Shown here in pieces: positions 61,031 through 64,000 of a DNA stretch of 64,000 nucleotides; the first letter of the stretch is position 1, and each line of letters starts with the position of its first letter. The translations under genes were made by a program, and so were the position numbers. Source of the DNA: Paenibacillus alba (lineage in GTDB: Bacteria > Bacillota > Bacilli > Paenibacillales > NBRC-103111); contig NZ_JABMKZ010000004.1 in assembly GCF_013204855.1 (NCBI RefSeq), positions 372,001-436,000 on the forward strand. Reading direction: 5' to 3'. Under the pieces are notes generated by a model. The model was not told where the DNA came from. It was given only the letters and a program-made list of their open reading frames with translations, and ran no database searches.

Positions 61031-62386
61031 CTATTTCTTATACAATTCTTTGATTTTCGGTATGACGGTTGATATCGCCTCATCAGGGCTTTTGCCGCCT
61101 TCTGTGACAATGACGATCATATCCGTGGAGCTTTTCATCGCATTATCGAACTTCGGATTCGTAGCCGGGACCGGGGAAGCCGTCTTCATCTGTTCATTAA
61201 ACACTTTGGAATAGTTATCCTCGTTCATTTCAGGCAGAGCAGCGATTGATTTGCGCGAGGACATTACGCCATTCAGCTTGTGGTAGATGCTCATCGCTTC
61301 TTTGGAAACGAGATACTTCACGAGCTCTGCAGCCTCTCCTTTATGCTTGCCTTCAGCTGAAACAATGAGCTGATGCTCTGTGAAGAAGGTTTCACTGCGG
61401 GATGTTTTGCCGACTGGTACCGTGGTTACGCCCCATTCCTTATCAAATTCGGCTCCCTTCCCGCTCATGTTGCGGAAGTTCGTACGGCCGAAATCGCCAT
61501 CAACGATCATGCCCAGCGCTCCAGTTGCGAACATCGGGCGAAGCTCTGCCATCGCAGCTCCTTTCGGAGATACCTTGTTATTAATCAAATCCTTCATATA
61601 GGTCAGCGAATCCTTCAAAGCTGTGCCTTGGTCATATACGATATTGCCTTGATCATCTACGAATTTCCCGCCATAAGAGTAACTGATTCTCAGCAGCATA
61701 TTCCCCGTATAGGAATCAGATGCTCCCGTTTCGCCAATCCCATAAATCGGATTTCCTTTCTCATCTTTCCCAAGTGCCGCTATTTTCTTCGCATATTGGA
61801 TCATCTCATCCCACGTAGTGGGCGGTTTCTCAGGATCTAAGCCCGCTTTCTTAAACAAGGTTTTGTTCCAAAAAAGAGCGCTTGGATGCGGTGCCCATGG
61901 CATGGCCATCACTTTTCCGTTGAAAGTCACCCCTGCTTTACTTCCATCCACAATATCATTAACCATATCTGCACCAAGCACATCTTGGGCAGAAGCAGCC
62001 ACTTTGGCCCCAACAAAGGCCGGCGTGAAGTTTTGATTGGACATAGATACATCAGGTGGATTTCCACCAGCTGAGCTTACCAATACTTGGTCCTTGAACT
62101 GAGCGAATGGAATCCCAATGGACTTCACTTTAATATTCGGGTGGCTCTTCTCGAACTCAGCTATCATTTGGTTGTACGCTTCTTTGGTGCCATCCTCTAC
62201 GGAAATCCAGTTAGCGAATGAAATTTCCACCGGCTGCGCATTTTTTGTTCCGTTGGTTGTACTCTTGGGTTCAGTGGAACTGGTGCCGCCCGATGGGGCA
62301 GATTCTGAATTCGATCCGCAAGCTGTCAATGCCGTCAGTACGCTTATCGCTGCAGCACCCATTGCCATTTTACTCCATGCTTTCAT
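61031..62386 (-). CDS. Extracellular sugar-binding lipoprotein (family 1)
   Basis: A 451-aa lipoprotein with signal peptide and lipobox KMAMGAAAISVLTALTAC (Cys near residue 24), a Ser/Thr/Pro linker and family-1 blocks PVEISFANWISVEDGTKEAY, FEKSHPNIKVKSIGIPFAQF and PPTTWDEMIQYAKKI. GGGCGGGG precedes the ATG. It is the first gene of the operon binding protein-permease-permease-sulfatase. A TATAAT box (62447-62442, minus strand) lies in the gap upstream. Confidence 0.88.
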   Translation of the reverse strand: MKAWSKMAMGAAAISVLTALTACGSNSESAPSGGTSSTEPKSTTNGTKNAQPVEISFANWISVEDGTKEAYNQMIAEFEKSHPNIKVKSIGIPFAQFKDQVLVSSAGGNPPDVSMSNQNFTPAFVGAKVAASAQDVLGADMVNDIVDGSKAGVTFNGKVMAMPWAPHPSALFWNKTLFKKAGLDPEKPPTTWDEMIQYAKKIAALGKDEKGNPIYGIGETGASDSYTGNMLLRISYSYGGKFVDDQGNIVYDQGTALKDSLTYMKDLINNKVSPKGAAMAELRPMFATGALGMIVDGDFGRTNFRNMSGKGAEFDKEWGVTTVPVGKTSRSETFFTEHQLIVSAEGKHKGEAAELVKYLVSKEAMSIYHKLNGVMSSRKSIAALPEMNEDNYSKVFNEQMKTASPVPATNPKFDNAMKSSTDMIVIVTEGGKSPDEAISTVIPKIKELYKK

Positions 62387-62612
62387 AGTGATTCCCCGCC
62401 CTTTGTGTAGTTAATACGGCTACTAGCTGGCCGATGACTTAATTATATAAAATGTGCTTGCGGATTTTTGTTCTTATTTTCGGCACCTTTGGTCTTTTCT
62501 TCGCAAGGAAAAATCCTTCTTTCACTAGGGCGGGTCTGAAAACTAGATATTGCTTCATAAGCGAAACGCAGCATAATTTTACAGGAATGAATCATAAGGA
62601 GATTGTGAAATT

Positions 62613-62841
62613 ATGCTAAGACGCCAGAGCAAAGCAGATTTTTTTGAAAAGATATTTGAGTCCTTGTCTAGTGATGCGGACTTGCAGGATGTCTCTCTAG
62701 ACAGCACTTCCTGTAAAGCGCATCAGCACGCAGCAGGGGCTGAAAAGGGGCTGAAAACGCCGAAACCCACCAAGAAATCGGGCTTTCCCGTGGTGGACGA
62801 AATACCAAAATCCACGCCGTAGTATTCACTCGTCTATCCAC
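62613..62841 (+). pseudogene. IS5-family transposase fragment with frameshift
   Basis: The frame from 62613 encodes RQSKADFFEKIFESLSSDAD followed by LQDVSLDSTSCKAHQHAAGA, the region around the first catalytic Asp of IS5-family DDE transposases. After a frame change near 62770, EIGLSRGGRNTKIHAVV continues the same protein. Both the N-terminal and C-terminal parts are missing, so this is a dead internal fragment although its first 69 codons form an open frame with a plausible ribosome site. Confidence 0.8.
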
Positions 62842-62959
62842 CTGCAGATTGATTCGCGCGGACAGCAGAATCCATCCACCGATGGACGCGGTGCCTCCTT
62901 AAGTCCGGTAAGATGAAGACAACCCAAAACGAAACAACAACCAAGGAGGAACTTAATAA

Positions 62960-63481
62960 ATGACAACTAGTATCTGGATTTCCATCATCGCCACTTTTGC
63001 AGTAATCGTACTCAGCACTTTCGGACGCAAATCGTTTAACGGCTTTCGTCTTCTAATTCCTGTCGGCATCCTCGGATACTTCGGCGCCACTTACCTGAAG
63101 GATGTGCCGACCGGCGGCAACAATGGCTGGCTTCTTGCAGCATCTACTCTGTTCGGCGCTCTGATCGGCGCCGTGCTGATTGGCCTCGCCAGAGTCGAAC
63201 GTGATGACAAAGGTAAAACGTATGTAACAACCGGTATTGCTAGCGTTGCCGTAATGGCAATTGTTTTCATTCTGCGTATTTTACTGGTCGAATGGGTAAC
63301 ACATCATCTGGAGAAGGCTTATCTCTATTCGGTTGAGCATCATTTTGACCTGAATTTAATTGCACCGGCATTCGTCCTGATGGCTATAGCCATGGTAGTG
63401 GTTCGAATCGGCGGTGTAGTTGTTAAAGTAAAGCGAGTAAAAATCGGAGCGGAGCTCCAGGATCAGCGCGTGTTAAGCTGA
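62960..63481 (+). CDS. Predicted membrane protein (CcdC-like), function unknown
   Basis: A 173-aa protein with five hydrophobic helices (ISIIATFAVIVLSTFG; LLIPVGILGYFGATYL; LLAASTLFGALIGAVLIGLA; IASVAVMAIVFILRILLVEW; LNLIAPAFVLMAIAMVVVRI) and a short basic tail. The topology resembles small CcdC/DUF1453-type proteins, but the match is only by appearance. AAGGAGG lies upstream of the ATG, and a terminator follows after about 85 bp. It appears monocistronic. Confidence 0.7.
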   Translation: MTTSIWISIIATFAVIVLSTFGRKSFNGFRLLIPVGILGYFGATYLKDVPTGGNNGWLLAASTLFGALIGAVLIGLARVERDDKGKTYVTTGIASVAVMAIVFILRILLVEWVTHHLEKAYLYSVEHHFDLNLIAPAFVLMAIAMVVVRIGGVVVKVKRVKIGAELQDQRVLS

Positions 63482-63567
63482 GGAATGAAATCCGTTAGTG
63501 TATCAGTTAGTTCCGGCACCATGTATGTATCTGTGTACTCTATATCACCATCACTATAGTTGCAAAG

Positions 63568-63596
63568 CAAAAGCCCGCGCTTAACGCGGGTTTTCT
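63568..63596 (+). terminator. Rho-independent terminator after the membrane protein gene
   Basis: AAGCCCGCG-cttaa-CGCGGGTTTTCTT: a perfect GC stem followed by a T-run. Confidence 0.9.
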
Positions 63597-63679
63597 TCAC
63601 ATCTACTCCATTTTCCCAGTAGCAGCGAGCATTAGTTATTAGTTTTCAGACACGCCCTAACAAAGAAGGATGTTAAACG

Positions 63680-64000
63680 CTACATTTTCTTTCTTTTAAA
63701 CTCTAATGGCGTCATCCCTGTTACTTTCTTAAACACCTTGGATAAATAGCTTCCATCGGGATATCCCACGGTCTCAGAGAGCAGTCCGATTTGCGTTTCC
63801 CCTTCGAGAATGAGCTCTTTCACCTTATTAATACGGACTACTGTCAAATAATCATTATAACTTTTGCCAGTCTCTTTCTTGAACAACTCACTGAGATAGT
63901 TGCGATTCAAGTGGACATAATCCGCAGCCTGCTGCAAAGAAACGCCTTCGGCATAATGCGTCCTCACATATTCGCATACTTTGCGGATCGTCTCGCTATA
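63680..64000 (-). CDS. AraC-type DNA-binding domain, C-terminal part (gene continues past window)
   Basis: The last 106 codons of a regulator whose frame is open to the window edge (upstream residues YSETIRKVCEYV). It carries two helix-turn-helix motifs, SLQQAADYVHLNRNYLSELF and IGLLSETVGYPDGSYLSKVF, and the AraC signature VTGMTPLEFKRKK. The pattern is that of the YesN-type response regulators seen twice elsewhere in this window, so a receiver domain is likely to lie outside. The GTG at 63967 is not the start. Confidence 0.85.
   Translation of the reverse strand, partial: YSETIRKVCEYVRTHYAEGVSLQQAADYVHLNRNYLSELFKKETGKSYNDYLTVVRINKVKELILEGETQIGLLSETVGYPDGSYLSKVFKKVTGMTPLEFKRKKM

Overview
The window looks like a chromosomal segment of a spore-forming, moderate-GC Firmicute, most likely Paenibacillus or a close relative. 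The evidence is a gerABC-type spore-germinant receptor operon with a small fourth subunit gene, a YjcZ-family mini-protein, a T-box-controlled isoleucyl-tRNA synthetase, a Rex/YjlC/Ndh respiratory module, and four CUT1 sugar ABC transporters that come without their own ATPase. Two of these transporters sit beside YesM/YesN-type two-component systems. No rRNA, tRNA, prophage or CRISPR was seen. All assignments come from reading the sequence; no database search was run.

Layout. 1-3.4 kb: a partial TetX-like FAD monooxygenase with an operator-covered promoter, a 34-aa YjcZ-type protein, a MarR regulator that appears to start at CTG, a secreted protein, a 225-bp GTN-rich microsatellite and the first of five dispersed repeat elements. 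3.4-13.8 kb (minus strand): sensor kinase, AraC-type response regulator, solute-binding protein, two permeases, metallophosphoesterase, Gfo/Idh/MocA oxidoreductase, GNAT acetyltransferase and an AraC regulator, probably one carbohydrate-use locus. 13.8-14.8 kb: about 1 kb of repeat DNA. 14.8-19.6 kb: a drug-resistance-like island (MFS exporter, UvrA2-type ABC protein, divergent MarR that is a paralogue of the first). 19.8-21.5 kb: DUF1641 (YjlC) plus type II NADH dehydrogenase behind a Rex box. 21.6-23.2 kb: LysE exporter, decayed IS1182-type transposase, tandem repeat and repeat element. 23.2-26.7 kb: type-2 IleRS with T-box leader. 26.7-32.5 kb: NhaK-like antiporter, two MFS exporters and an ArsR regulator. 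32.5-36.6 kb: ger operon. 37.4-47.9 kb: Lpl-type transporter with its two-component system, divergent from a phosphodiesterase/DUF4091/metallophosphoesterase operon. 48.5-51.5 kb: a free-standing SorC-trpB-trpA unit. 52-57.6 kb: LacI-controlled transporter plus Gfo/Idh. 57.8-62.4 kb: transporter plus sulfatase. 62.6-64 kb: IS5 fragment, a membrane protein and an AraC-type regulator cut by the window end.

The most unusual signal is a dispersed repeat element of about 178 bp present five times (3087, 14422, 22984, 30374 in reverse, 48191). Each copy has four roughly 16-bp CCTGC..GCAGG-type units spaced 51, 61 and 50 bp apart (51/61/51 in one copy). The first two units are degenerate on the right (TGCATC followed by T-runs) and the last two are usually palindromic. 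A sixth array (51613-51848) is built from an unrelated word (TAGCGGA...TCCGCTA) yet keeps the spacing 51/62/50. That suggests a conserved architecture independent of the motif sequence, which I do not recognise as a named element.
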